A stretch of 64,000 nucleotides of DNA from Mycoplana dimorpha (GCF_003046475.1 NZ_PZZZ01000007.1:62001-126000), one strand, 5' to 3'. Positions 18,735-29,846 are shown, counted from the first letter of the stretch. Made by a program: numbers and translations. The notes: a model not told the origin generated them from the letters alone.

Positions 18735-20603
18735 CTATTCAGCCGCCTCCTCGCGGGCGAGGAAGCCGCCCGACTGCCGGGCCCAGAGCTCGGCGTAGAG
18801 CCCGCCGCGGGCGACAAGGGTGGAATGGGTGCCCTGCTCGACGATCCTGCCCCGATCCATGACGACCAGCCGGTCGAGGGCTGCGATCGTCGAGAGTCGG
18901 TGGGCGATGGCAAGCACCGTCTTGCCATGCATCAGCCGTTCCAGGTTCGACTGGATGGCGGCTTCCACTTCCGAATCGAGCGCCGAGGTCGCCTCGTCCA
19001 GCACCAGGATCGGCGCGTCCTTCAGCATCACCCGAGCGATGGCGATCCGCTGGCGCTGCCCGCCGGAGAGCTTGACGCCGCGCTCGCCCACATGCGCATC
19101 GAAACCTTTTCGGCCACGCTGGTCTTCCAGGTTGAGGATGAACTGGACGGCCTCTGCTCGCCTGGCGGCCGCGACCATTTCGGCTTCGGTGGCGTTCGCC
19201 TTGCCGAACAGGATGTTGTCGCGGATCGATCTGTGCAGCAGCGCGGTGTCCTGACTGACCATACCTATGTTGGCCCGCAGCGATTCCTGCGTGACCGTCG
19301 AGATATCCTGGCCGCCGACGACAATGCGCCCTCCCTCCAGATCGTGGAAGCGCAGGAGCAGGTTGACCAGTGTGGTCTTTCCGGCGCCGGAGCGGCCCAC
19401 GATGCCGACCTTCTCGCCGGGCTGGATCACCAGCGAAAGATCCTCGATCACGCCGGACGGCCGCCCGTAGTGGAACCTGACATGCTCGAAGCGGATTTCC
19501 GGCTTCGTCACGACCAGCGGCACCGCGCCAGGGCGGTCGACGAGGCCGATCGGCTGCGAGATCAGCTCGGCGGCGTTCTGGATCGTGCCGATGTTGCGCA
19601 TGATGTTGTTGAGCTGCGTCATCAGGCGGCTCAGCAGGAAATTCAGCCGCAACACCAGCGCCATGGTGAACGCGACCGCACCCGAACTGACGATCGATGC
19701 AAGCCAAAGATGCAGGCAGAGCACGCCCATTGTCGCGATCATGATGCCCGAGAGCAGGCCCATCGACGCGCGCACGCCTGTCAGGAAGCGGGTGAAGCGC
19801 AGGATCGTGTGCTGGTAGATCTCGAAGCCCTGCAGCATGTAGCGGTCGTTGACCTCGTCGCGACCGAAGAGCTTCAGCGTCTGGATGTTGGAATAGGCGT
19901 CCACCATGCGACCGTTCAGCATGGATGCCGCCTCGGCCGTCTCCTTCGCATGGTAGCGGATGCGCGGCACGAAGAAGCGCGCAAGCACGGCGAAAATGCC
20001 GATCCAGACGCAAACCACGGCCGCAAGGCGCAGGTCGAGCCGGCCGATCAGCACAAGCGTCGAGGCGGCGTAGATCGTCACGAACCAGACACTCTCCATG
20101 AAGGAGGTGATGACGTCACCGGTCGCCTGGCCGGCCGACCAGACCTTTGTGACGATGCGTCCGGAGAAATCGTTCTGGAAGAAGGAGAGCGACTGGCGAA
20201 CCACATGGGCGTAGGCCTGCCAGCGGACCAGATTGTAGAAGCCGGGGGTAATGACCTGCTGGTCGAACAGCGCCGTCAGGAAGGTGACGCAGAAGCGGAT
20301 CACGCCTATCAGCAAGAGCATCGCCAGGAGCTCGTAGCCATGTGCTGAGATCAGGCCGCTCCATCCATCGGAGGGCTTTATCGTCCCGAGAATGTCGACG
20401 AGGCGCCCCACGAACCAGAAGGTGGCGGCCTCGATCGCCGCGGTCAGCCCGCCAAGGACAAGCATGGCGACGAACGGACCGGGCGCCTGTCGCACATAGA
20501 ACCAGGTGAAGCCGGTGAGGCTTGCGGGCGGACGAAGGTCATCGCTCCGCGCGAATGGCTTTATCCAGTTTTCGAAATAGGAAAAGATCGCGCGCAAAAT
20601 CAT
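18735..20603 (-). CDS. ABC exporter half-transporter (membrane plus ATPase domain)
   Basis: A 622-residue fused ABC exporter: six membrane segments (about 40-330) and a nucleotide-binding domain. Walker A GRSGAGKTT lies near residue 407, followed by VSQDTALLHRSI (Q-loop region), the signature LSGGQRQR, Walker B ILVLDEATSALD and the switch His in AIAHRLST. All are intact, so it should hydrolyse ATP. It is closely related to the next upstream gene, 296 bases away in the same direction. The pair may form a heterodimer. Substrate unknown; drug, lipid or peptide export are family possibilities. Confidence 0.9.
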   Translation of the reverse strand: MILRAIFSYFENWIKPFARSDDLRPPASLTGFTWFYVRQAPGPFVAMLVLGGLTAAIEAATFWFVGRLVDILGTIKPSDGWSGLISAHGYELLAMLLLIGVIRFCVTFLTALFDQQVITPGFYNLVRWQAYAHVVRQSLSFFQNDFSGRIVTKVWSAGQATGDVITSFMESVWFVTIYAASTLVLIGRLDLRLAAVVCVWIGIFAVLARFFVPRIRYHAKETAEAASMLNGRMVDAYSNIQTLKLFGRDEVNDRYMLQGFEIYQHTILRFTRFLTGVRASMGLLSGIMIATMGVLCLHLWLASIVSSGAVAFTMALVLRLNFLLSRLMTQLNNIMRNIGTIQNAAELISQPIGLVDRPGAVPLVVTKPEIRFEHVRFHYGRPSGVIEDLSLVIQPGEKVGIVGRSGAGKTTLVNLLLRFHDLEGGRIVVGGQDISTVTQESLRANIGMVSQDTALLHRSIRDNILFGKANATEAEMVAAARRAEAVQFILNLEDQRGRKGFDAHVGERGVKLSGGQRQRIAIARVMLKDAPILVLDEATSALDSEVEAAIQSNLERLMHGKTVLAIAHRLSTIAALDRLVVMDRGRIVEQGTHSTLVARGGLYAELWARQSGGFLAREEAAE

Positions 20604-20899
20604 GGCGCAGATATAGGTCGTTTCCGGAAAGCGGCAAAATTAATCTTCCTCAAGTTTCCGTGCACTGGCTTGCAGGCCGCAACCTGCTGACGCTCGGCGG
20701 CAACTGGGCGGGCGCGGCTGGCGGCTCATGGATGGGCTCTGATTGCGCCGCACCGACGCCGCTGCCCGCCGGGTTCCGCATCGCCGGGCGGCCCAGAGCA
20801 ATGCCAGGTTCGCCAAGAGGCGCATTCACGCCGGAGCAAGATCATGCGACAGGACCGGCGCGCCGCGAGGGACGCGCCGATTTCGTTCGCGGCCCGGCG
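20604..20899. other. Spacer between the two ABC exporter genes
   Basis: 296 bases. Nothing strongly supported: a GC-rich inverted repeat GGCGCG...CGCGCC (20857-20878) lies just past the stop of the upstream exporter, with no T-run, and a 61-codon minus-strand frame (20640-20825) is Arg/Ser-rich and looks non-coding. Confidence 0.4.
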
Positions 20900-22753
<1,854 letters not shown>

Positions 22754-23222
22754 GGGTCATCTCCGAAATTTGCCCGGGGGCGCGCGGCATGGCCTTCGCC
22801 ACAGCGAAAGGCCTGACGGGAAGCCCGGGAGACCGCGGAGCAAGCAACAGGGTCGCTCACGGTCGATTGAAAATTCAAGTTTGAAAAAGCGCCGAGCGCC
22901 TAGGCGAGACGGTAAGTGATGCCGTCAAGGAGGCGTGGTCGATATGCTGTGTCCATACGGATGCCTCCCTGTTCTCGCGTTGAAGATGAGCCTTGTTACA
23001 GTGAAATACGACGTTTTGCCAGAGGAAACCGCCAGAAATCGCACCATTGCAGGTCGCTGTTGCCGGATCGGCACAACCTGAATGCTTCGCTGTCGGCCGC
23101 AAAGTCGTCAGGTCGGTTGCCGGCACTGGCGGCGCAACGACAAGCGCTGCGGCCGCGAGCGGCGCAAGTGCGATCCGGAATTTTGATTCCGATACGCGGG
23201 CTTATGCGCTAAGGCGAAACTC
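22754..23222. other. Divergent region upstream of the ABC exporters and trmL
   Basis: About 470 bases. It holds the small ORF at 22900-22956 with a terminator-like sequence just after it (GCGC-TCG-GCGC then TTTTT on the minus strand, about 22885-22900). Between 22957 and 23222 I see no gene; frames there lack coding character. The short GGCGAAACTC before trmL is a weak ribosome-binding region. Confidence 0.45.
22900..22956 (-). CDS. Candidate 18-residue leader or small ORF upstream of the ABC exporters
   Basis: ATG preceded by GGGAGG at 7-base spacing, then MDTAYRPRLLDGITYRLA and a TAG stop. Immediately after the stop come GCGC-TCG-GCGC and five T residues on the same strand, resembling a short terminator. 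The position, about 150 bases before the exporter gene, is what one expects of a leader peptide with attenuation, but no residue is strongly repeated. A stand-alone small protein is equally possible. Confidence 0.35.
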   Translation of the reverse strand: MDTAYRPRLLDGITYRLA

Positions 23223-23684
23223 ATGTCTGATCTCCGCATCGCCCTCTACCAGCCCGACATCGCCGGCAACACCGGCACGATCCTGAGGCTCGCAGCCTGC
23301 CTGGGGATCGGCGTCGACGTCATCGAACCGGCCGGCTTCGACCTGTCCGATCGCAGCCTCAAGCGTGCCGGCATGGACTACCTCGCCGCCGTCACGCTTA
23401 CACGACACGTCACCTGGGCCCGTTTCGAGGCATGGCGGGCGGAGAGCGGCCGGCGGCTGGTGCTCGCCTCCACCAAGGCAGCCTTGTCCTATGTCGTCTT
23501 TGCCTACCGACCCGACGACATCCTGCTCTTCGGACGCGAGAGCGCCGGCGTTCCCGATGCCGTGCACGACGCCGCCGATGCGCGTGTGTTGATACCGATG
23601 GTCCATGGCCAGCGGTCGATCAACGTCGCCATGTCGGCGGCGATGATCACCGGCGAAGCGCTGCGCCAGACGGGCTTCGGCTGA
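23223..23684 (+). CDS. trmL: tRNA (cytidine(34)-2'-O)-methyltransferase
   Basis: SPOUT-family methyltransferase that 2'-O-methylates the wobble base of tRNA-Leu isoacceptors using SAM. The 153-residue single-domain length is typical. Visible are motif 1 LYQPDIAGNTGTILRLAAC (about 8-26, with the Asn/Arg of the active site), FGRESAGVP (about 101-109) and the trefoil-knot segment IPMVHGQRSINVAMSAAM (about 122-139). It is convergent with the CorC-like gene. Confidence 0.93.
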   Translation: MSDLRIALYQPDIAGNTGTILRLAACLGIGVDVIEPAGFDLSDRSLKRAGMDYLAAVTLTRHVTWARFEAWRAESGRRLVLASTKAALSYVVFAYRPDDILLFGRESAGVPDAVHDAADARVLIPMVHGQRSINVAMSAAMITGEALRQTGFG

Positions 23685-23711
23685 GACAGGCAGGGCGCGC
23701 GCAGCGGCGAC

Positions 23712-24995
23712 CTACTCCACCCGGCTTGCCAGCAGCTTGTCGATACGGCGCCCGTCCATGTCGACAATTTCGAACTGCCAACCCTGGGTCTGGACGATCT
23801 CGCCGGTCACCGGCAGATGCTGCAGCACGTCGATGATGAGGCCGGCGGCGGTCTGGTAGCTGCGGCTGTCGGCAAGCGTCAGGCCCAGGCGGTCGGCCAG
23901 TTCGTCGATCGGCATGGAGCCGGAGATCAGCCAGGAGCCGTCGGCGCGCTGGACGGCATAGTCATCCGCCTCCCCCTCGCCGATGTCGGATCGGAAGACT
24001 CCGGCGATCGCCTCGAGCACGTCGGCCGGGGTGAGCACGCCTTCGAAGTGGCCGTACTCGTCGTGGACGAGCAGCATGGGCACGTCCGAGGAGCGCAGCG
24101 CCTCGAGCACCCGCATCGCATCCATGCTGTCCGGGATGACGGGCGCCTGGCGGATATAGCTTCTGATGTCGAAGGGCGCCCCGGAGGAGACCGCCGGCAG
24201 GAGATCGCGTATCTGCAGGATCCCGATCACCGATTCGATGCCGTTTTCGCTGACCGGAAGGCGCGAGTGCTGGCTGGTGAATATCTGCTGGCGGATTTCG
24301 TCGCGATCATCGCTCAGGTCGATCCAATCCACGTCCTTGCGCGGCGTCATCAGGCCGCGGGCCTCGCGGTCGGAGAAGCGCATGACGCCGGCGATCATGC
24401 TCTGCTCGCCGCTTTCGATGACGCCGGCCGCCTCGGCCTCGGCCATGACGGCCTTGATCTCCTCGTCGGTGACGACGCTTTCCGGCGACTGGTGGAGGCC
24501 GAGCACGCGGAAGATCAGCCGCGACGAGCCGTCGAGCAGCCAGACGAACGGGCCGCCGAGCTTGGAAAAGAGCGCCATGGCGGGGGCGACCGCGCAGGCG
24601 AACCGCTCCGGGTTGCGCAAGGCGACCTGCTTGGGCACGAGTTCGCCGACCACCACGGAAAGATAGGTGATGACGGTGATCACGATGCCGTAGCCAAGCG
24701 GACCGGCAAGCCAGGCCGAAACGCCGGCCGCCAGCAGGATCTCACCGAGGCGGAGACCGAGCGCCGCTCCGGACACGGCACCGGCCAGGATGCCGACGAG
24801 CGTGATGCCGATCTGGACGGTCGAGAGGAACCTGCCCGGGTTTTCGGCAAGCCGCATTGCCGTCTCGGCCCCACGCCTGCCCTGGGCTGCGAAGGTCTTC
24901 AGGCGGACCTTGCGCGACGAGACGATGGAGAGTTCAGATAGGGCAAACAGCCCGTTGATGACGATGAGGACAAATGCAATCGCAAGCTCGAACAA
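23712..24995 (-). CDS. CorC/TlyC (CNNM-type) membrane protein with CBS pair
   Basis: A 427-residue protein with an N-terminal DUF21 domain of about four membrane segments (1-190, starting MFELAIAFVLIVINGLFAL and including PKQVALRNPE), two CBS domains (about 205-335; MTPRKDVDWIDL and VLTPADVLEAI mark them) and a C-terminal CorC_HlyC domain. This family is linked to Mg or Co ion efflux; the older name hemolysin is misleading. Ion specificity cannot be judged from the sequence. Confidence 0.9.
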   Translation of the reverse strand: MFELAIAFVLIVINGLFALSELSIVSSRKVRLKTFAAQGRRGAETAMRLAENPGRFLSTVQIGITLVGILAGAVSGAALGLRLGEILLAAGVSAWLAGPLGYGIVITVITYLSVVVGELVPKQVALRNPERFACAVAPAMALFSKLGGPFVWLLDGSSRLIFRVLGLHQSPESVVTDEEIKAVMAEAEAAGVIESGEQSMIAGVMRFSDREARGLMTPRKDVDWIDLSDDRDEIRQQIFTSQHSRLPVSENGIESVIGILQIRDLLPAVSSGAPFDIRSYIRQAPVIPDSMDAMRVLEALRSSDVPMLLVHDEYGHFEGVLTPADVLEAIAGVFRSDIGEGEADDYAVQRADGSWLISGSMPIDELADRLGLTLADSRSYQTAAGLIIDVLQHLPVTGEIVQTQGWQFEIVDMDGRRIDKLLASRVE

Positions 24996-25134
24996 GCCGT
25001 GTTCGCCGGACGCATTTCTCGAACCGGCACCTTTCTGCTGTTTCAGGTGGCCGCAATTTATGAGGCGCGAGACTTAGGGTCAACACAATCCTTGCCGTCC
25101 CGCCGCCGCAGGCGACGCCGGCCTGCCTGCGGCT

Positions 25135-25395
25135 TCAGTCCGCGCTCGGCAGGCGCCGCATCGTAAACTCGATGCAGTCGCCCTCCAGCGGCCGCCAGCT
25201 CTCGACCTCGGTCCAGTAAGCGGCCTTCGGCCAGGTGTCGAACCACTCGCGGGCCTTCTGGCGCGCGGCGGTACGCTCGAGGCGGAAGGTCTCGCGGATG
25301 AAGTGGCCCTTCTCCTGCGCCGAACGGGAGCGCCTGCTCTGTTCGATCCGCCGCTTCAGTCCGTCGAGGGGCGGCGGGCCTGGAATACGCGCCAT
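25135..25395 (-). CDS. Conserved hypothetical protein, 86 residues
   Basis: Begins [20 protein letters not shown] after a GGAGG site at good spacing. The product is basic in its middle (many Arg and Lys, likely helical, about 12-50) and ends in a Trp-rich segment ([17 protein letters not shown], about 47-63) before a short beta-like tail. I recall similar unannotated proteins in rhizobia but no function. It is divergent from hemF. A 29-codon frame in another register (25356-25445) overlaps its first 40 bases and contains its ribosome-binding site, so translational coupling is possible. Confidence 0.7.
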   Translation of the reverse strand: MARIPGPPPLDGLKRRIEQSRRSRSAQEKGHFIRETFRLERTAARQKAREWFDTWPKAAYWTEVESWRPLEGDCIEFTMRRLPSAD

Positions 25396-25562
25396 TCGAA
25401 ATCCTCCGGCAGCACATTCATGACGTAAAGATAGGATGTCGCCATGGCTTTGGCGAGTCCCGGCCAAAAGCCGGGCAGGTTGCCAAGCGCCGCGGAAAAA
25501 TGGGAAGTGTGGCGAAAATTCGATTCGGCCGTAGAATGCAGGCCGGCATTGAGGAAAAGACC

Positions 25563-26474
25563 ATGGAAAGACCCGAACTGCCGCAGGGCCTGCCGGACGA
25601 CATCGAGGACAGGAAGGCGCGGGCACGCACCTGGTTCGAGACACTGCGCGATCAGCTTTGCGCGGCTTTCGAGACGCTCGAGGAGGAACTGCAGGGACCG
25701 CTGAGCGATCGCGAACCCGGCCGTTTCGTCGGCCGCGACTGGCTGCGCGACGGCGGCGAAGGCGGCGGTGGCCGCATGTCGATGATGGAGGGCCGCGTCT
25801 TCGAGAAGGTCGGCATCCACACCTCGACCGTCCATGGCGAGTTTTCACCCGAGTTCCGCGGCCAGATTCCCGGCGCCAGCGAGGACCCTCGCTTCTGGGC
25901 CTCCGGCATCTCGCTGATCGCACACCCGGTCAATCCCAACGTGCCGACCGTGCATATGAACACGCGCATGGTCGTCACCACCAGCCACTGGTTCGGCGGC
26001 GGCGCCGACCTGACGCCGATGCTGAGCCGCAGGCGCACGCAGACCGATCCGGACACGGTGCTGTTCCACCGCGCCATGGAGATCACCTGCAACCGCCACC
26101 CTGTCGCCGACTATGGCAAGTTCAAGACCTGGTGCGACGAGTATTTCTTCCTCAAGCACCGCAACGAGGCGCGCGGCATCGGCGGCATCTTCTACGACTG
26201 GCTGCACTCGCCGGCGGAAGCCGGCGGCTGGGAGGCGGATTTCGCCTTCACCCAGGACGTCGGCCGGGCGTTCGGCCTGGTCTATCCGAAGATCGTCCGG
26301 ACCAACTTCAACAACGGCTGGACGGAAGAGGACCGCGACGAACAGCTCGTCCGGCGCGGCCGATACGTCGAGTTCAACCTGCTGTACGACCGCGGCACGA
26401 TCTTCGGCCTGAAGACGGGCGGCAATGTCGAGTCGATCCTTTCCTCGCTGCCCCCCGTCGTGCGCTGGCCCTGA
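25563..26474 (+). CDS. hemF: Oxygen-dependent coproporphyrinogen III oxidase
   Basis: Aerobic heme-pathway enzyme that decarboxylates coproporphyrinogen III to protoporphyrinogen IX. The 303-residue length is typical. Conserved blocks visible are [16 protein letters not shown] (about 68-83), [16 protein letters not shown] (about 122-137), [11 protein letters not shown] (about 144-154), [10 protein letters not shown] (about 206-215) and the C-terminal [14 protein letters not shown] (about 262-275). The ATG at 25563 follows GAGGAAAAG; the upstream extension in the same frame is not conserved in character. Confidence 0.96.
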   Translation: MERPELPQGLPDDIEDRKARARTWFETLRDQLCAAFETLEEELQGPLSDREPGRFVGRDWLRDGGEGGGGRMSMMEGRVFEKVGIHTSTVHGEFSPEFRGQIPGASEDPRFWASGISLIAHPVNPNVPTVHMNTRMVVTTSHWFGGGADLTPMLSRRRTQTDPDTVLFHRAMEITCNRHPVADYGKFKTWCDEYFFLKHRNEARGIGGIFYDWLHSPAEAGGWEADFAFTQDVGRAFGLVYPKIVRTNFNNGWTEEDRDEQLVRRGRYVEFNLLYDRGTIFGLKTGGNVESILSSLPPVVRWP

Positions 26475-26566
26475 GGACATTCGGCCACCCGATACGCCAT
26501 CCGGATATCGTATCAGCCATTTTCATGATACCATCCTCCCGCCTGTTTCCAGGGGAGGAAGCCGCT

Positions 26567-26803
26567 ATGACGAATACGACTGCCGGCGCGCCGGGTGACG
26601 CCGAAAATAGCCTTCACAACGTGGAATTCCTCAACCGCATCGCCGAAAGAATGCGCGTCGAAAGCGGCAGCGATCTGCCGCGCGACTATTTCCTGCAACA
26701 GGTACGCCGCCGGCTCGCCACCACCGGATCCCCCTATCCGTCGAAGGATGAAAAGTACCAGTCATCCGCCTGCTTCGACGCCTGGGCAAAACCTAACGGC
26801 TAG
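26567..26803 (+). CDS. Small hypothetical protein, 78 residues
   Basis: ATG 26567 follows a strong GGGGAGGAAG site at 7-base spacing. The product is polar and probably cytoplasmic: NVEFLNRIAERMRVESGSDL (about 22-41) looks helical, then DYFLQQVRRRLATTG and a Pro/Ser-rich segment. No membrane segment, signal or known motif. It lies 92 bases after hemF. Coding status rests on the ribosome-binding site and amino-acid character. Confidence 0.6.
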   Translation: MTNTTAGAPGDAENSLHNVEFLNRIAERMRVESGSDLPRDYFLQQVRRRLATTGSPYPSKDEKYQSSACFDAWAKPNG

Positions 26804-26994
26804 CCCACCCGCCGAAAATCGGGCTGGATTTTCACAACATCTCATGCCCAAGCTTGACGTCGTTGCGGCAGATCATCTGACGGGTGCGTCCCACTTGCAG
26901 GCGGAACGCCGGGTGCGCAGGGATTTCGGCCCAGCGCTCCCGTTCATCGGGATTGTGTGAGACTCATCCAAGACATAATTGAAGGAGGCATGCG

Positions 26995-27198
26995 ATGCGA
27001 CTTTTCGAATGCGGAACACTTGTCCCCGGATGCGAGTGGCACACACGTGCCGACAGCGATGCCGAAGTCGTTCGACGGGTCGTCGAGCATATGCGCGACA
27101 CCCATGGCGAGACCGTGGTGCGCGAAAACATGATCGAGAACATCAAGGCCCGCATCGTCGACGAGCCGCGGATGGAGAACGCGGAAAACGTCACCTAG
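26995..27198 (+). CDS. DUF1059 family small protein
   Basis: A 67-residue protein with AAGGAGG at 6-base spacing before ATG 26995. MRLFECGTLVPGCEWHTRAD and the later VVRRVVEHMRDTHG match the small DUF1059 family, whose paired cysteines (residues 6 and 13) and histidines (16, and in EHMRDTH) suggest a small metal-binding fold. Function unknown. Confidence 0.85.
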   Translation: MRLFECGTLVPGCEWHTRADSDAEVVRRVVEHMRDTHGETVVRENMIENIKARIVDEPRMENAENVT

Positions 27199-27299
27199 AA
27201 ATTTGACTCTCAGTCCACGAGAAAACCGTCGAGAACACCGGGAGTAGCCAGTACGGCACGCCCGCCGGTCCGCATCGGTGCGTCTTTCTTCGGCATTAC

Positions 27300-28550
27300 C
27301 TATGTGAGCGCCGCGAGCCGACCGAGAAGCGTCTGCCGGTCGAGATTGAAGTTGCTGTCGACCCATGCCGCCTCGAGCGTGGCGAGGATTTGGCCGACCT
27401 TTGGGCCGGCGGGGATGCCGGCGGCGATCACATCGCCGCCGGCAATCGGGAAATCAGGCTTCTGCCAGCTCTCGGCACGCGCCAGCAGGCGATGGCACAG
27501 CGCGCTGCGGGCCATGGATGGCGGATCGGTTTCCGCCTTGGCGCGGGCCGCCGACAATGCCAGCTTCAGCCGCGCTATCAACCCTTGAGGACCGTGGCGA
27601 TAGAGCATCCTGTCTAAGGCCGTCTCGCCTATCGTTTCGGGAATTTCCGGCGCCGCCGCCCATTCGGAGAGACAGGCCGCCTCGGCGCGCGACAGCTTCA
27701 GCCGTGACGACAGGCCGGCCAGCCGCTCGGCATCCGGCGGCACGATCGCGGCCAGCCGCAGCAGCGGATCGGGCGCCCAGCCGAAGGCGGTCTCGGCGGC
27801 GACAAGCCCCGGAATGGCGTCGATCCCCCATTTTTCCGTCTCGGGAAGGATTTGCGTCAGCACGCCGGATTGGCGCATCCACAGCAGCGCCCGGAACGGA
27901 TCGGGCGCCGAGAGCAGCTTCTTCGTCTCCGACCAGACGCGCTCGGCCGAAAGGGCTGCGAGCTTGCCCTTGGCACGCGCGCAAGCCCGCAGGCCGTCCG
28001 CATCCGGCCGGCCGCTGCCGTAGAAGGCGAAGAAACGGAAGAAGCGCAGGATGCGCAGATGATCCTCGGCGATCCGGCGATCGGCATCGCCGATGAAACG
28101 CACGGTGCGCGTCTCGATGTCGGCAAGGCCGCCGACGAGATCGACCACCTCGCCGTTCGCCGTGGCGTAGAGCGCGTTAATGGTGAGATCGCGCCGTTCG
28201 GCGTCCTCCTGCCAGTCGGTGCCGAAGGCGACCTGCGCCCGGCGGCCGTCCGTCTCCAGGTCACGCCGCAGCGTCGTCACCTCGAACGGTGTCCGGTCCG
28301 TGACGAGCGTCACCGTGCCGTGGTCGATGCCGGTCGGAACGGCCTTGATCCCGGCCGCCTTGGCGCGCCCGATAACCTCGTCGGGCACCAGCGTCGTTGC
28401 GATGTCGACGTCACCGGCCGGCATCCCCATCAGGCTGTTGCGAACCGCGCCGCCGGCGACCCTCGCCTCGCCGCCATCGGCATTGAGCAGCGCGAGCACG
28501 CGCTGCAGCGCCGGGTTCCTGAACCAGTCCTGCCCCGCCACCGACGTCAT
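27300..28550 (-). CDS. cca: CCA tRNA nucleotidyltransferase
   Basis: Adds or repairs the 3'-CCA end of tRNAs. The 416-residue class II nucleotidyltransferase shows GGAVRNSLMG (about 32-41), DVDIATT with the catalytic Asp pair (about 45-51), the RRDLETDGR block (about 94-102), and the nucleotide-selecting motif DHLRILRFFRF (about 157-167). Its start codon overlaps the stop of the Nudix gene (ATGA), so it is third in the DUF1285-Nudix-cca operon. Confidence 0.94.
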   Translation of the reverse strand: MTSVAGQDWFRNPALQRVLALLNADGGEARVAGGAVRNSLMGMPAGDVDIATTLVPDEVIGRAKAAGIKAVPTGIDHGTVTLVTDRTPFEVTTLRRDLETDGRRAQVAFGTDWQEDAERRDLTINALYATANGEVVDLVGGLADIETRTVRFIGDADRRIAEDHLRILRFFRFFAFYGSGRPDADGLRACARAKGKLAALSAERVWSETKKLLSAPDPFRALLWMRQSGVLTQILPETEKWGIDAIPGLVAAETAFGWAPDPLLRLAAIVPPDAERLAGLSSRLKLSRAEAACLSEWAAAPEIPETIGETALDRMLYRHGPQGLIARLKLALSAARAKAETDPPSMARSALCHRLLARAESWQKPDFPIAGGDVIAAGIPAGPKVGQILATLEAAWVDSNFNLDRQTLLGRLAALT

Positions 28551-29179
28551 GCGTAAAGCCTCTCGTAGATCACCCGGACGATGCCGGCGGTGATGCCCCA
28601 GATGTCCCGCCCCTGATAGGGCATCCGATAGTAGTGCCGCTCGGTGCCGAGCCAGACGCCGCTTCCCGTCTCATGGTTGGCGGGGTTCATCAGGAACGAC
28701 AGCGGCACCTCGAACACCGATTCCACTTCATCCGGATTGAGGGTCAGCGAGAAGCCGGGCTGAACGACGGCGAGAACCGGCGTGATGCGGAAGCCGGACA
28801 GAGCCATGTAGTCCGGCAGCCGGCCGACCGGCTCGACGAGGCGGCGGTCGAGCCCGATCTCCTCCTCGGCCTCGCGCGCCGCCGCCGCCTCCATGTCGCG
28901 GTCGGCCTCGTCTACCGCCCCACCGGGAAAGGCCACCTGCCCGGAATGCTTGCGCAGCGTCGCGTTCCGCTGGGTGAAGATCAGGCGCGCGTCGTCGCCC
29001 TCGTCGATCGCAGCGACCAGGACGGCGGCGTCCTTCAGCTTCATGCCCTCGACATGGGGAATGGTCGAAGGATTGAGCTTGGCGTCGCCGTTCTCGCGCC
29101 AGCTGTCGGGATGCACCGTCAGCGCCTGCGCAGCGGCGCGGCGGCGGAACTCAGCCGCGCTGTAGAGGGAGTGGGTCAT
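28547..29179 (-). CDS. Nudix hydrolase, CoA-pyrophosphatase (NudL) type
   Basis: A 210-residue Nudix protein. The Nudix box reads GGAVDEADRDMEAAAAREAE followed by EEIGL (about 103-127), the variant used by coenzyme A diphosphatases, with RNATLRKHSGQVAFPGG just upstream as in that subfamily. Likely cleaves CoA or its oxidised forms. Both ends overlap neighbours by the sequence ATGA (DUF1285 gene upstream, cca downstream), so the three genes form one operon. The substrate is a subfamily inference. Confidence 0.87.
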   Translation of the reverse strand: MTHSLYSAAEFRRRAAAQALTVHPDSWRENGDAKLNPSTIPHVEGMKLKDAAVLVAAIDEGDDARLIFTQRNATLRKHSGQVAFPGGAVDEADRDMEAAAAREAEEEIGLDRRLVEPVGRLPDYMALSGFRITPVLAVVQPGFSLTLNPDEVESVFEVPLSFLMNPANHETGSGVWLGTERHYYRMPYQGRDIWGITAGIVRVIYERLYA

Positions 29180-29799
29180 CTCGACAGCGCTTCCAGTTCG
29201 GCCGCCGGCATGATCGGGAAGACGACGCCGCCGGAGCGCACTGCAAACATTGCGGCACCGTCGATCACGACGGTCTCGCCGAGCGCGACGATGTCGTACA
29301 TCACGGCGCGCGAGACCAGCGCTTCGAGCCGACCCCGAATGTGAAGATACGGCTTCAACTCGTTGTTTTCCCCGTGAATGACGAAGCGCAAGGGATGCTC
29401 GCTTCCGGCCTCCACGACGTCGCCGACATTGGTGCGGAAGGTGAGCCTTTGCGCCTCGCCCTCCCCTTGCGCATCCATCTCGACCGCCACGAAGGGGGCG
29501 TCGACGACACGGATGCCGACCTTTTCCACAGGTGTGACGAGATAGGTCTTTCCGTCCTCGTCGCGGCGAAGCACGGTGGAGAAGAGGCGCACCAGCGGGG
29601 CGCGGCCGATCGGGGTGCCCAGGTAGAACCAGGTTCCGTCGGCGCGGATCTCCATGTCGATGTCGCCGCAGTCCGGCGGATTCCACTTCTCAACCGGAGG
29701 CAGGCCGCGGGTCTGATCGCCCGTGTCGGCGGCCGCACGGGCGATCAGGGCTGCCAATCCCGCCGCGTCATCCGTCGCCTGAATTTCGCCCTTCGCCAT
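29176..29799 (-). CDS. DUF1285 domain protein
   Basis: A 207-residue soluble protein of the DUF1285 family: LPPVEKWNPPDCGDIDMEI (about 33-51) and the following DGTWFYLGTPIGRAPLVRLF block (about 54-73) are characteristic. I know of no established function for the family. First gene of the operon with the Nudix hydrolase and cca, and divergent from moxR across 148 bases that include a strong dyad 21 bases before its ATG. Confidence 0.88.
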   Translation of the reverse strand: MAKGEIQATDDAAGLAALIARAAADTGDQTRGLPPVEKWNPPDCGDIDMEIRADGTWFYLGTPIGRAPLVRLFSTVLRRDEDGKTYLVTPVEKVGIRVVDAPFVAVEMDAQGEGEAQRLTFRTNVGDVVEAGSEHPLRFVIHGENNELKPYLHIRGRLEALVSRAVMYDIVALGETVVIDGAAMFAVRSGGVVFPIMPAAELEALSR

Positions 29800-29819
29800 T
29801 GTTCCGACCCGGTTCGCCG

Positions 29820-29846
29820 CTATCTCGTTACGATGTCACGAGATAG
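29820..29846. promoter_or_regulatory. Candidate operator: 9-bp dyad between divergent operons
   Basis: CTATCTCGT (29820-29828) and ACGAGATAG (29838-29846) are perfect inverted repeats separated by nine bases. The dyad lies 21 bases upstream of the DUF1285 start and about 100 bases upstream of the moxR start, where a dimeric regulator could control one or both operons. As RNA it could also form a 9-bp stem. Confidence 0.45.

Noticed and set aside
20640-20825. A 61-codon minus-strand frame between the ABC exporters
   Set aside because: Arg/Ser-rich composition typical of a non-coding frame, and no ribosome-binding site.
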